Assembly: GCA_963805255.1 (NCBI GenBank)
Contig: CAWDTK010000019.1
Location: 372,001-436,000 of the forward strand
Source: Bog-532 sp963805255
GTDB lineage: Bacteria > Actinomycetota > Actinomycetes > Streptosporangiales > Streptosporangiaceae
DNA: 64,000 nt
Direction of reading: 5' to 3'
Of the stretch, positions 30,309 through 38,972 are shown piece by piece. Numbering within the stretch: position 1 is the stretch's first letter; every line of letters begins with the position of its first letter. A model generated the notes under the pieces. The model was not told where the DNA came from. It did not search any database and saw nothing but the letters and a program-made list of their open reading frames with translations. The translations under genes were made by a program, and so were the position numbers.

Positions 30309-31813
30309 GCCCGGACGACGAGGCCGCCGGGTTCAGCACCCGCGACGAATTCGTCCCCGGGGTACCTGGGGAACCTCAGGTGGACGAGGACCCCCTGGAC
30401 GACGAGTACCCCGCAGACGGCCCGTTCGGCGGAACAGACGACGATCAGCTGGCCGAACGGCCCGTGGTGGCGGTCGTCGGCCGGCCGAACGTCGGCAAGT
30501 CCACGCTGGTCAACCGGATCCTCGGCAGCCGCCTGGCGGTCGTCGAGAACACACCTGGGGTCACCCGGGACCGGGTCGCGTACGACGCGAACTGGCGCGG
30601 GCGGCTGTTCACCCTCGTGGACACCGGCGGCTGGGAGCCGTCGGAGGAAAAGACCGGATCGCTGGCCGCGCGGATCGCCGGGCAGGCCCGGATCGCCGCG
30701 CGGACGGCCGACGCCGTGCTGTTCGTGGTGGACGCGACGGTGGGCGCGACCGACGCCGACAACGCCGTCGCCGACGTGCTGCGCCGCTCCGGTGTGCCCG
30801 TGGTGGTCGCGGCCAACAAGGTCGACAACGCCGCCGCGGAGCTGACCGCCTCGGCGCTGTGGTCGCTCGGGCTCGGCGAGCCCTACCCGGTGAGCGCGCT
30901 GCACGGCCGCGCCAGCGGTGACCTGCTCGACGCCGTACTCGAGGCACTGCCCGAAGCGCCGCCGCAGCCCCGCGCCCAGCCGTCCGGGCCACGCCGGGTG
31001 GCCCTCATCGGGCGGCCCAACGTCGGCAAGTCCAGCCTGCTCAACAAGCTGGCCGGGGAGCAGCGGGTGCTGGTCGACGCCGAGGCCGGCACCACCCGGG
31101 ATCCGGTGGACGAGCTGATTGAGCTGGGCGGCAAGACCTGGCGGTTCGTGGACACGGCCGGCATCAGGCGGCGGTTCCGGGAGAGCCAGGGCGCCGACTA
31201 CTACTCGGCGCTGCGGACCGCGGGCGCCCTGGAGGTCGCCGAGGTCGCCGTGGTGCTGGTCGACGCGAGCCAGCCGCTGACCGAGCAGGACCTGCGGATC
31301 ATCTCGATGGTGATCGAGGCCGGCCGGGCGCTCGTCATCGCGTTCAACAAGTGGGACATGATCGACGAGGAACGGCAGCACTACCTGGAACGCGAGATCG
31401 GCCGGCAGCTGTACAACGCGCGCTGGGCGCCGCGGGTGAACATCTCCGCCACCACCGGGCGGCACGTGGACCGGCTGGTCCCGGCGATCGAGACGGCCCT
31501 GGCGGGCTGGGAGACCCGGGTCCCGACCGGCCGTCTCAACAACTGGCTGACCGGCCTGATCGCGGCGACCCCGCCGCCGGTGCGCGGGGGACGCCAGCCG
31601 AAGGTCCTGTTCGCCACGCAGGCCGGGATCCGGCCCCCGCACGTTGTGCTGTTCACCACGGGGTTCCTGGAGGCCGCCTACCGCCGGTTCGTGGAGCGGA
31701 AGCTGCGTGAGGAGTTCGGTTTCGAGGGCAGCCCGCTCAAGGTGTCGATGCGGTTGCGGGAAAAGCGCGGCCGCGGCCCATCGTCGCGGGGCCGGAACAC
31801 CAGCCGCCGCTGA
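30305..31813 (+). CDS. der: GTPase Der (EngA), ribosome assembly
   Basis: Double GTPase needed for 50S subunit maturation. It starts at GTG 30305 and has 502 residues. An acidic N-terminal extension of about 55 residues precedes G domain 1 (GRPNVGKSTLVNRI, DTGGW, NKVD) and G domain 2 (GRPNVGKSSLLNKL, DTAGIRRR, NKWD). The KH-like domain ends KLREEFGFEGSPLKVSMRLREK. The basic C-terminus RGRGPSSRGRNTSRR is common in actinobacteria. Confidence 0.96.
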   Translation: MSPDDEAAGFSTRDEFVPGVPGEPQVDEDPLDDEYPADGPFGGTDDDQLAERPVVAVVGRPNVGKSTLVNRILGSRLAVVENTPGVTRDRVAYDANWRGRLFTLVDTGGWEPSEEKTGSLAARIAGQARIAARTADAVLFVVDATVGATDADNAVADVLRRSGVPVVVAANKVDNAAAELTASALWSLGLGEPYPVSALHGRASGDLLDAVLEALPEAPPQPRAQPSGPRRVALIGRPNVGKSSLLNKLAGEQRVLVDAEAGTTRDPVDELIELGGKTWRFVDTAGIRRRFRESQGADYYSALRTAGALEVAEVAVVLVDASQPLTEQDLRIISMVIEAGRALVIAFNKWDMIDEERQHYLEREIGRQLYNARWAPRVNISATTGRHVDRLVPAIETALAGWETRVPTGRLNNWLTGLIAATPPPVRGGRQPKVLFATQAGIRPPHVVLFTTGFLEAAYRRFVERKLREEFGFEGSPLKVSMRLREKRGRGPSSRGRNTSRR

Positions 31814-31817
31814 GCGC

Positions 31818-33113
31818 ATGCTGCCTGCCGACCTCACCGAGACCGACCGGCTGCGGGTCTGGCATCCGTACGCGCCGATGCCGGGCACGCATCCGCCGCT
31901 GCCGGTGGAATCCGCGTCCGGGGTCCGGCTCCGGCTGGCCGGGCCGGGCGCTCCCGAGCTGGTGGACGGGATGTCGTCGTGGTGGGCGGCCATCCACGGG
32001 TACCGGCACCCGGTCCTGGACGCGGCGGCCCGGTCACAGCTGGAGCGGATGAGCCACGTGATGTTCGGCGGGCTGACGCACGAGGGAGCGGTGCGGCTGT
32101 GTGACCGGCTGGCCACGCTGAGCCCAGACGGCCTGGAGCACGTCTTCCTCTGCGATTCCGGTTCGGTCGCCGTCGAGGTCGGGATCAAGATGTGCCTTCA
32201 GTACTGGCGCTCGCGCGGCCAGGCGGCCAGGCGGAAGCTGCTCACCTGGCGCGGCGGGTACCACGGCGACACGTTCTGGGCGATGTCGGTCTGCGACCCG
32301 GACGGCGGCATGCACCGGATGTGGGACGGGGTGCTGCCGCGGCAGATCTTCGCCGGCCTGCCGCCGGCCGGTTTCGCGGCCGGCCTGGATCCCGGCTACG
32401 CCGCCGAGCTGACCGGCCTGATCGCCCGGCACGCGGGTGAGCTGGCCGCGGTGATCGTCGAGCCGGTGGTGCAGGGCGCCGGCGGGATGCGCTTTCACGA
32501 CCCCGGCTACCTGCGCGTGCTGCGGTCCGCGTGCGACGAGCACGGTGTGCTGCTGATCTTCGACGAGATCGCCACCGGCTTCGGCCGCAGCGGGGCGCTG
32601 TTCGCGGCCGGATACGCCGGGGTGAGCCCGGACGTGATGTGCCTGGGGAAGGCGCTGACCGGCGGTTATCTCACGCTGGCCGCCGCGCTGTGCACGCCGG
32701 AGGTCGCGGCGGGCATCGCCGGCGGGGAGCTGCCGGTGCTCGCGCACGGGCCGACGTTCATGGGCAACCCGCTCGCCTGCGCGGTCGCGAACGCATCGCT
32801 GGACGTGCTGCTCACCGGGTACCCTGGCGGCTGGCAGACGCAGGTCCGCCGGATCGAGGCGGGGCTGCGCGCCGCGCTCGCCCCGGCCCGGACCGTGCCC
32901 GCGGTCACCGACGTCCGGGTGCTCGGCGCGATCGGCGTGGTGCAGCTCGATCACGACGTGGACATCGCCGCGGCGACGAAGGCGGCCGTGCGGGAGGGCG
33001 TCTGGCTGCGCCCGTTCCGCGATCTCGTCTACACCATGCCGCCGTACGTGACCGGCGATGATGACCTGGCCCGCATCTGCGCCGGCGTGCTCGCCGCCGC
33101 AGCCGTGGCCTAA
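31818..33113 (+). CDS. bioA: Adenosylmethionine--8-amino-7-oxononanoate aminotransferase
   Basis: PLP aminotransferase of biotin synthesis (KAPA to DAPA with SAM as donor). ATG 31818 is four bases after the der stop; 431 residues. BioA marks: RVWHPYAPM near the N-terminus, VDGMSSWWAAIHGYRHP, CDSGSVAVEVGIKM, FDEIATGFGRSG and PLP lysine Lys278 in GKALTGGYL. No bioF, bioD or bioB is nearby, so the pathway is split. Its TAA stop lies inside the target duplication of an IS element, which begins just after it without damaging the gene. Confidence 0.93.
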   Translation: MLPADLTETDRLRVWHPYAPMPGTHPPLPVESASGVRLRLAGPGAPELVDGMSSWWAAIHGYRHPVLDAAARSQLERMSHVMFGGLTHEGAVRLCDRLATLSPDGLEHVFLCDSGSVAVEVGIKMCLQYWRSRGQAARRKLLTWRGGYHGDTFWAMSVCDPDGGMHRMWDGVLPRQIFAGLPPAGFAAGLDPGYAAELTGLIARHAGELAAVIVEPVVQGAGGMRFHDPGYLRVLRSACDEHGVLLIFDEIATGFGRSGALFAAGYAGVSPDVMCLGKALTGGYLTLAAALCTPEVAAGIAGGELPVLAHGPTFMGNPLACAVANASLDVLLTGYPGGWQTQVRRIEAGLRAALAPARTVPAVTDVRVLGAIGVVQLDHDVDIAAATKAAVREGVWLRPFRDLVYTMPPYVTGDDDLARICAGVLAAAAVA

Positions 33114-34706
33114 CCCCAATGCCGGGGAGTTAGGGTCCTTCAGCGTTTGTCACGGATTTCCGGCGGCGTGTCGCAGGCTGGTGATAGCTGGGGTCGACGT
33201 GGGCGGTGATGCTGGTTATGCGATGGTTTGCGCGGGGTTTGCCGTCGGGGTGCTTGTTCCAGCGGCTGAGCGGGGACTTGACCTTGCGGGCGCAGACGCG
33301 GGGCCGCCGGGGGCCGTGCAGGCTCGCGAGGACGGCGCGGCCGATGCCGCCGGTCAGGTCCCCGCCGGGATCGGTGATGTTCTGCGCGGTGATGAGGAGG
33401 TTCTGGGCGGTCTCGACGGCGATCTGGTAGCTGGCCCGGTCGGGGTCAGTGCCGGGCACGGACTGGACGGCATCGGTGACAGCGGTCCGCAGCGCCTGGT
33501 AGACGGCCAGCAGCGCCCACATCTCCTGCTCGATGCCGGCGGGGTCCCCCGAGCGGAGCACGCGGCCCTGAAGCAGGGTGTGGCGCAGCGCGAGGTAGGT
33601 GATCTCGTGCTGCCAGCGCTCGTGGTACAGCGTCATCAGCGCGTCCGCCGGGTATGCGCGGTGGCCCAGCAGGGTCGTGGCCAGCCGGTAAGTGCCGCCG
33701 TAGGTGGTGCCGTCGTGGCAGGTGACGGTCACGGCCGCGGTGATGATGCGGACCTTCACGCCGCCGATGACTGACAGGAACGACCCGTCGGGCAAGTGCC
33801 GCAGGACTGGCAGGCGGCGGGTGCTGGTGAGCCGGACCAGGAACTGCGCCTTCGTGGCGGCGACCGCGGCGAGGAAGTCCCCGCCGTCGAAGCCGCGGTC
33901 GATCAGCACCAGCATGGACTCATCCAGCAGGGGCAGCAGCTCCCGCGCCTGGCCCGTCTCCCCCTCGGCTCCCGGGCCGAAGACCGCGCCGAGCAGCGCC
34001 CGGGTACCTGTCTCCACCAGGGCCATCAGCGCGAGCCCCGGGTAGCCGGTCTCCCCGTTGGACGCCTTCTGCTTGCCCAGCCACGCCCGGTTCTTCGCCG
34101 TATCGGGCACCTTGACCGACTTGCAGCCGTCGAACGAGACCGTCCGGTACCCGCGGAACATGATCCCGGGCGTGCGCGGCTGCCCCAGCGGCCCGGCCAG
34201 GATCTCGAACAGCCGCCTCACCGGCGGGATCCCGATACGCCGGCGCAGGTCCCGCAGGGCCTTCCCCGAAGGCGCCGCCAGCCCCAGCACCCGCAGCCCC
34301 GCGGTCAGCTTGCCCCATACTCCCCGATAACCGGCCCGCGGGAACAGGCACATCGCCAGCAGGAAATACAGGCCCGCCCGCGACGGCGCCAGCCGTACCC
34401 GCCTCTCCAGCCCGCCTTCTTCCTCCAGCACCGCATCGGCGAGCTCGAACGGCACGATCCGCGTGAGCTCGCCGAGGTGACCGGCAGCAAACACCCCGGC
34501 GGCCACGGTGATCGTCGTCGTGACCGACGTGACAGCAGAACGGATGACAGACTGGGCAGGCAACGGAGGTCTCCGGTACACGGGCCGTTTTGGTCGACAC
34601 CCGTCCTACCGCAGCCTCCGTTGCCATGTCCGCCCGAAGCCACGATCCCGGCAAACCGCTTGACTACAAGGCGAAACGCTTAACTCCCCGGCATTGGGCC
34701 TAACCC
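33107..34706. mobile_element. IS4-type insertion sequence with 10-bp target duplications
   Basis: The element itself is 33117-34696 (1580 bp). Terminal inverted repeats CAATGCCGGGGAGTTA (33117-33132) and its exact complement (34681-34696) match at 16 of 16. Direct repeats GGCCTAACCC flank it at 33107-33116 and 34697-34706. The left copy contains the bioA stop codon. One transposase gene on the minus strand fills the element. Intact repeats and an open frame suggest a recent insertion. Confidence 0.95.
33130..34581 (-). CDS. IS4-family DDE transposase
   Basis: The 483-residue protein reads from GTG 34581 to a stop within the left repeat region. The N-terminal IS4 domain (about 35-130) leads to the DDE core: Asp151 in TVSFDGCKS, Asp228 in LVLIDRGFDGGD and Glu326 in the Y-(2)-R-(3)-E signature YHERWQHE. 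It appears complete and potentially active. Confidence 0.93.
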   Translation of the reverse strand: MYRRPPLPAQSVIRSAVTSVTTTITVAAGVFAAGHLGELTRIVPFELADAVLEEEGGLERRVRLAPSRAGLYFLLAMCLFPRAGYRGVWGKLTAGLRVLGLAAPSGKALRDLRRRIGIPPVRRLFEILAGPLGQPRTPGIMFRGYRTVSFDGCKSVKVPDTAKNRAWLGKQKASNGETGYPGLALMALVETGTRALLGAVFGPGAEGETGQARELLPLLDESMLVLIDRGFDGGDFLAAVAATKAQFLVRLTSTRRLPVLRHLPDGSFLSVIGGVKVRIITAAVTVTCHDGTTYGGTYRLATTLLGHRAYPADALMTLYHERWQHEITYLALRHTLLQGRVLRSGDPAGIEQEMWALLAVYQALRTAVTDAVQSVPGTDPDRASYQIAVETAQNLLITAQNITDPGGDLTGGIGRAVLASLHGPRRPRVCARKVKSPLSRWNKHPDGKPRANHRITSITAHVDPSYHQPATRRRKSVTNAEGP

Positions 34707-34723
34707 GGGCCTACCTACCCCCC

Positions 34724-34741
34724 GCGCCGCCTTGACGGCGC
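34724..34741 (+). terminator. Possible original bioA terminator
   Basis: GCGCCG-CCTTGA-CGGCGC is a 6-bp GC stem just beyond the IS. Before the insertion it would have lain about 30 bases after the bioA stop. Confidence 0.4.
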
Positions 34742-34762
34742 CGAATCGGGGCTGAGGCATTA

Positions 34763-34780
34763 GGTGATGATGCCATCACC
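34763..34780. promoter_or_regulatory. Palindrome upstream of XRE regulator
   Basis: GGTGATG-ATGC-CATCACC is a perfect 7-bp inverted repeat about 260 bases before the XRE gene. It could be an operator. No -10/-35 pair is clear beside it. Confidence 0.3.
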
Positions 34781-34844
34781 GTACGTTAGATTCGATGATG
34801 GTCCGGATGGATGGAGCGGCGCAAGTGCATGAAACAAATTTCTC

Positions 34845-34872
34845 GGATGAAATCCCGGATGGGATTTCATCC
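34845..34872 (+). other. Perfect 12-bp hairpin in the XRE leader
   Basis: GGATGAAATCCC and GGGATTTCATCC are exact complements around a four-base loop. The interval 34742-35026 has much lower GC than its surroundings and holds no clear gene, so this hairpin is either a regulator operator or an RNA structure ahead of the regulator. Confidence 0.5.
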
Positions 34873-35026
34873 CGGCCGTTGGTGCTGTATCGTCATGGTT
34901 GTCAACGAACGGTACGAAGTGAACTGGTTACCGTATGCCATCATATGTTGGCGGTCTGCCCGTATATGCCGCGGTTCCCGGAGCCGGGCATCGTGCGGCC
35001 GGATGGGCCTGAGGGGTGAGTCGCCC

Positions 35027-35881
35027 GTGACGATGGGTCCGACCGTGCGTCGCCGGCGGCTTGGTTCCGAGCTGCGCCGGCTACGGGAGGCGCACTCCAT
35101 CAAGCTGGAAGAGGTCGCCGAGCATCTCGGCGTGGCCGCGTCAACGCTGTCGCGCATCGAGACGGGCAAGGCCCCGACCAAGTCGGTGTACCTCAGCGCG
35201 ATGCTCGAGATGTACGGGGTCACCGATCCAGCCCAGCGCCAGGTACTCGTCGACATGGCCCGCGAAGGCCACCGTAAGGGCTGGTGGTCGGTCTACGATG
35301 ACGTACTGCCGACCGGGTTCGGGATTTACGTCGGGCTGGAAGCTGAGGCCGCGGGGCTGCGCAGCTTCGAGACCGAGGTCGTGCACGGGCTGTTCCAGAC
35401 GGCGGAGTACGCCCAGGCCGTGCTGCGGGAAGTGAACAACCGTGACAGTGACGAGCAGATCGAGCGTCTGGTGGAAATGCGGATGAAGCGCCAGCAGATG
35501 CTGGACGCGAATCCGCCGCTGGACGTATGGGTGATCCTGGATGAGGCCGTGATCCGGCGGACCATCGGCGGCCCCGCGATCATGAGCAGTCAGCTCGCAC
35601 GGCTGACCGAGGCCGGCAAGATGCCGAATGTCACGCTCCAGGTGCTGCCGTTCGAAAGCGGTTCGCACGCGGGGCTGAGAGGGCCCTTTTCCATCCTCGA
35701 GTTCCCGGAGCGGGCCGACGCCGATGTGGCGTACGTCGAGTCCCTGGCCGGGATCATCTACCTGGAAAAGGACCGGGAAGTGCGCACCTGCGCGGAGGCG
35801 TTCGACCGGCTCCGGGCGGCGGCCCTGTCGCCGGGGGCGTCAGCGGATCTGATCTCCAGGGCGGCGGAGGATCTCGTGTAA
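35027..35881 (+). CDS. XRE-family regulator with DUF5753-type C-terminal domain
   Basis: The 284-residue protein starts at GTG 35027 (GAGGGG upstream) or the nearby ATG 35033; the frame is open further back through low-GC sequence without a ribosome site. The helix-turn-helix is ELRRLREAHSIKLEEVAEHLGVAASTLSRIETGKA (about 10-45). The remainder, from WWSVYDDVLPTGFGIYVGLEAEAAGLRSFE through the FDRLRAAAL end, is the sensor-like domain typical of the WhiJ-type regulators abundant in Streptomyces and relatives. A DUF397 gene follows after 129 bases, the usual partner. Confidence 0.9.
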   Translation: MTMGPTVRRRRLGSELRRLREAHSIKLEEVAEHLGVAASTLSRIETGKAPTKSVYLSAMLEMYGVTDPAQRQVLVDMAREGHRKGWWSVYDDVLPTGFGIYVGLEAEAAGLRSFETEVVHGLFQTAEYAQAVLREVNNRDSDEQIERLVEMRMKRQQMLDANPPLDVWVILDEAVIRRTIGGPAIMSSQLARLTEAGKMPNVTLQVLPFESGSHAGLRGPFSILEFPERADADVAYVESLAGIIYLEKDREVRTCAEAFDRLRAAALSPGASADLISRAAEDLV

Positions 35882-35936
35882 TCGATGCCAGGTACCGGGC
35901 GGGCGATGCATCGTCCCGGCGGGCCCGGGTAGTCCG

Positions 35937-35975
35937 AAATCAGAACCAGAAATCAGGACCAGAAATCAGAACCAG
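35937..35975 (+). repeat. Three 13-bp tandem repeats between XRE and DUF397 genes
   Basis: Units AAATCAG(A/G)ACCAG at 35937-35949, 35950-35962 and 35963-35975, with one substitution in the middle copy. They end about 20 bases before the ribosome binding site of the DUF397 gene. Confidence 0.9.
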
Positions 35976-36010
35976 ATAGATAAGCGGCAGGACATCGGAA
36001 GGAAATGCTG

Positions 36011-36217
36011 ATGGACATCGACCTCACAGGAGTGCGCTGGTTCAAGAGCAGCGCGAGCAGCACCGGTGGGTGCGTAGAGATAGCCCACCTGTCCGACGGC
36101 GGCGTGGCAGTCCGTGACACCAAGGACCGCTCCAAGACGCCGCACGTCTTCAACCGGCACGAGTGGGAGTGCTTCCTCACTGGTGCCAAGAACGGCGAAT
36201 TCGACCTTCCTGGCTGA
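36011..36217 (+). CDS. DUF397 small protein
   Basis: The 68-residue product from ATG 36011 (GGAAGGA at 35997-36003; ATG 36005 is too close to it) has the family core VRWFKSSASSTGGCVEIAHLSDGGVAVRD and the terminal FNRHEWECFLTGAKNGEF. DUF397 proteins pair with XRE/WhiJ-like regulators and probably modulate them; the mechanism is inferred from the family. Confidence 0.92.
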   Translation: MDIDLTGVRWFKSSASSTGGCVEIAHLSDGGVAVRDTKDRSKTPHVFNRHEWECFLTGAKNGEFDLPG

Positions 36218-36304
36218 CAGTCGGCCTGGCTGACAGTTCGGGCGTCCTGGCTGACAGGCCAGCGGCCCGATAACGTCCCGGGGCTTGCTCCGGGCGTGGG
36301 GGGA

Positions 36305-36341
36305 GTGGCGGGTCCCGCTGAGGGGTAGCGGGACCCGCCAC
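36305..36341. terminator. Bidirectional terminator between convergent DUF397 genes
   Basis: GTGGCGGGTCCCGCT (36305-36319) and AGCGGGACCCGCCAC (36327-36341) are perfect 15-bp complements around a 7-base loop, placed between two convergent genes that end at 36217 and 36367. Confidence 0.85.
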
Positions 36342-36366
36342 ATTTATCCAGTTAGGTCCTATCCAG

Positions 36367-36588
36367 TTAAGTCCCCGGGTACAGGCCGCCGATGAACGTG
36401 TCCCACGCTGCGGCCGTGAAGACGAGCGCCGGGCCCTCGGGATGCCGGGAGTTCCGCACCGCGACCGTGCCGCCCGGCAGGACGGCCATCTCCACGCAGT
36501 TACCCCCGGTGGGACCGCTCCGGCTGCTCTTCACCCACGTGATGCCCTGAAGTTCGCTGGCCCCCGTACCGTGACGGACGCGGCTCAT
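36367..36588 (-). CDS. DUF397 small protein
   Basis: The 73-residue product starts at ATG 36588, which overlaps the stop of the XRE gene (ATGA on the minus strand). It has the core ITWVKSSRSGPTGGNCVEMAVLPGG and ends FTAAAWDTFIGGLYPGT. It is the second XRE/DUF397 pair and mirrors the one at 35027-36217. Confidence 0.92.
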   Translation of the reverse strand: MSRVRHGTGASELQGITWVKSSRSGPTGGNCVEMAVLPGGTVAVRNSRHPEGPALVFTAAAWDTFIGGLYPGT

Positions 36589-37451
36589 CGCTGCCCTTCC
36601 AGTTCGCCGATGATCGACCTCAGGATGTCCGGAGTCGCGGACGGCTGCGCGCTGACGATGCTCAGCCGCTCCATCGCCAGCATGTACTGGTCGACATCGG
36701 CCTGCTTGTCCAGGTAGAGGGCGCTCGTCAGGTGCTCGACGTAGACGATGTTGGGCAGGTCCCGGTCGCCGAACCGCAGTACGCTGAACCCGCTCGGCAC
36801 CGCGTGCCCCCCGACGCCGTACGGCACCACCTGAAGCGTGAGGTTGGGCCGTTCGCTCGCTTCCAGCAGGTCCCTGATCTGGTCTTGCTGCGTGCGGGCA
36901 TCGCTGACCGGGCGCCGCAACGCCGGCTCCTCGATGATCACCCACAGGTTCAGCTCACCGCTCGCGAAGCGCCGCTGCCGTTCCTTGCGCACGAGCACGT
37001 GGCGTTCCGCCTCCTCGGCGGAGAAGTCGCCAAGGGCCAGGACGGCCGTGGCGTAATCCTCGGTCTGCAGCAGGCCGGGCACGAACTGCGGCTCGTAGAT
37101 GCGGATGGACGCCGCGGACTCCTCCATCCCCACGTAGGTCTGGAACCATTCGGGCAGGATGTCGGTGTGGCGGTGCCACCAGCCCGGGCGGTTCGCCTGC
37201 TCCGCCAGCGTCAGCAACTGCTCGCGCTCGGCGCGGTCCACGCCGTAGTAGGTCAGCAGGTCCAGGATGTCGATTTCCCTGATCGCATTCCTGCCCAGCT
37301 CGATCCGGCTGATCTTGGATTCCGATCCGCGGATGACCTTCGCCGCCTGCTGGGCCGAGATCCGCCTGCTTTCGCGCAACCGCCGCAAGTGCGTGCCGAG
37401 AAGGATGCGAAGGACGGTCGGTCCGTGTGCCGCCTCCGTCATCAGACTCAC
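36585..37451 (-). CDS. XRE-family regulator with DUF5753-type C-terminal domain
   Basis: 288 residues from GTG 37451; ATG 37442 (AGGTGAG just ahead) is equally possible. The HTH is LRRLRESRRISAQQAAKVIRGSESKISRIELGR. The C-terminal part shares with the 35027 protein the WWHRHTDILPEWFQTYVGMEESAASIRIYE block and the FEGGS/YGVGGHAVPSGFSVL region, so the two are paralogs. It is translationally coupled to its DUF397 partner. Confidence 0.92.
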   Translation of the reverse strand: MSLMTEAAHGPTVLRILLGTHLRRLRESRRISAQQAAKVIRGSESKISRIELGRNAIREIDILDLLTYYGVDRAEREQLLTLAEQANRPGWWHRHTDILPEWFQTYVGMEESAASIRIYEPQFVPGLLQTEDYATAVLALGDFSAEEAERHVLVRKERQRRFASGELNLWVIIEEPALRRPVSDARTQQDQIRDLLEASERPNLTLQVVPYGVGGHAVPSGFSVLRFGDRDLPNIVYVEHLTSALYLDKQADVDQYMLAMERLSIVSAQPSATPDILRSIIGELEGQR

Positions 37452-38105
37452 CTGTCCTCTCCAGATCGCCCTAAAGCGATCCGTCCTGGCCGTTTACCAC
37501 TTTCCAGGCTCCAGGTGCCGGGACTGCCGGGACAGTTCTGTCGTAACCGGCTACACTGACGTCCGGACAAACGTGTCACAAAATAGTAAGACAAAACTGT
37601 CACCCAGAAGTGTCCTACCGATGCACATCATTGGCGCAATTGCGTTTCGCGGTATAGCGCTTCGGCATGCCAAAGCAATGATAACGCATTTGGGATTTCA
37701 CGCCATGCCCTCGGGCGTCTGGCCGGAAGGCTGCGTCACGCAACTTGTGAATCCATTAGATGCGTTTTCACTCGGCTGCAGCCCCGGCGGACCGCCCGGC
37801 CGGGCTGGCCCGCGCGGTGTCTCACTCCCGCCTCGCCCAGCGCACCCGCCGGGCCTGGCGTACTCGCCGCGCCTGGCGCGGCCCGTGTGCTCTGCGCTGC
37901 TGGTAAGCTGGCCGTGGCCGGCCGGCGTTGACACTACAATAACCGGGTTCTGCCCGATAAGACCGGTATATCCCGTCAGTCGGGGTGCGGCGCCGCGTTC
38001 CCCTCGGCGCGCCGTGATAACAGGTCCATTTATGTGCGGTCGGCCTCGGCCGCGATGCACGTGTTCAGCGCAATTTCCTTATCACGGCATTGACGGAGTA
38101 ATACG
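37452..38105. other. Intergenic region between XRE and methyltransferase genes
   Basis: 654 bases between divergent genes. The left half (37560-37770) is AT-rich compared with the rest of the window and holds the 13-base direct repeat. The right half is GC-rich with no recognisable gene; a plus-strand frame crossing it lacks family features. Confidence 0.55.
37567..37603. promoter_or_regulatory. Direct repeat upstream of divergent XRE gene
   Basis: ACAAACGTGTCAC (37567-37579) and ACAAAACTGTCAC (37591-37603) match at 11 of 13 with a 24-base period in an AT-rich patch about 115 bases before the XRE start. They are a plausible binding site for that regulator. Confidence 0.35.
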
Positions 38106-38912
38106 GTGACCGAAGACGAGGGCTGGAAAAAGAAATTCAGGCCTGACATACCGAGCACGGCGCGGATTTACGACTACCTGCTCGGCGGCAAGGACAATTA
38201 CCCGGCCGACCGGGCGGCGGCCGGGCAGATCGCCCAGATCCTGCCCAACGTCCGCACCTCCTTCCAGTGGAACCGTGCGTTCCTCGGCCGGGCCGTCCGC
38301 CACCTCGCGGCCGACCGCGGCATCCGGCAGTTCATCGACATCGGCACCGGGCTCCCGACCGCGCGCAACGTGCATGAGGTCGCGCAGGAGGCGGCGCCGG
38401 GCAGTCGCGTGGTCTACGTCGACAATGACCCCGTCGTGCTGGCCCACGGCCGGCATCTGCTGCACGGGCTGGCCGGCACCACGATCCTGGAGCACGACCT
38501 GCGCCAGCCGGACGAGATCCTCGCCGACCCGGAACTGCGGGCGCTGATCGACTTTGAGGGGCCGGTCGCCCTGCTGGTCGTCGCTGTGCTGCACTTCATC
38601 TCCGGCGACGACGACCCGGGCGGGATCATCAGGAAGCTTCTCGAGCCGTTCCCGTCCGGGAGTTACCTGGTCATGTCGCACGGGACCGCCGACGCGACGC
38701 CGGCGGTAAGCGAGGCCGCCAAGGTTTACGACCAGGCCACCACGTCGGCGCACGTCCGGAGCCGGGCTCACATCCGGCGACTGGTCGAGGGCCTGGACCT
38801 GGTCGAACCCGGGATCGTCTGGCTGCCCGAGTGGCGCCCCGATCCCGGGTCCGCGCCGCCGCCGAACCCGGCCGAGGCCTACTTCTACGCCCTGGTCGCC
38901 CGCAAGCCCTGA
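38106..38912 (+). CDS. SAV2177-family SAM-dependent methyltransferase (DUF574)
   Basis: The 268-residue product from GTG 38106 has the family opening IPSTARIYDYLLGGKDNYPADRAAAGQI and the SAM-binding FIDIGTGLPTARNVHEVAQ, with VVYVDNDPVVLAHG and LLVVAVLHFI further on. The family is very abundant in sporulating and hyphal actinobacteria; substrates are mostly unknown. It often lies near XRE/DUF397 pairs, as here. Confidence 0.93.
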   Translation: MTEDEGWKKKFRPDIPSTARIYDYLLGGKDNYPADRAAAGQIAQILPNVRTSFQWNRAFLGRAVRHLAADRGIRQFIDIGTGLPTARNVHEVAQEAAPGSRVVYVDNDPVVLAHGRHLLHGLAGTTILEHDLRQPDEILADPELRALIDFEGPVALLVVAVLHFISGDDDPGGIIRKLLEPFPSGSYLVMSHGTADATPAVSEAAKVYDQATTSAHVRSRAHIRRLVEGLDLVEPGIVWLPEWRPDPGSAPPPNPAEAYFYALVARKP

Positions 38913-38972
38913 TCGAGGTCCCCGGGCCCCGGCGGATAGGATCGCCTGGGAACTTCGGCGAGGCGGGAAAGT

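Noticed and set aside
36732..37559. Plus-strand frame of 275 codons opposite the second XRE gene
   Set aside because: Antisense shadow of a gene with a clear HTH and coupled DUF397 partner.
37928..37940. TTGACA followed by TACAAT before the methyltransferase gene
   Set aside because: The two boxes are almost adjacent, so they cannot serve as -35 and -10 of one promoter.
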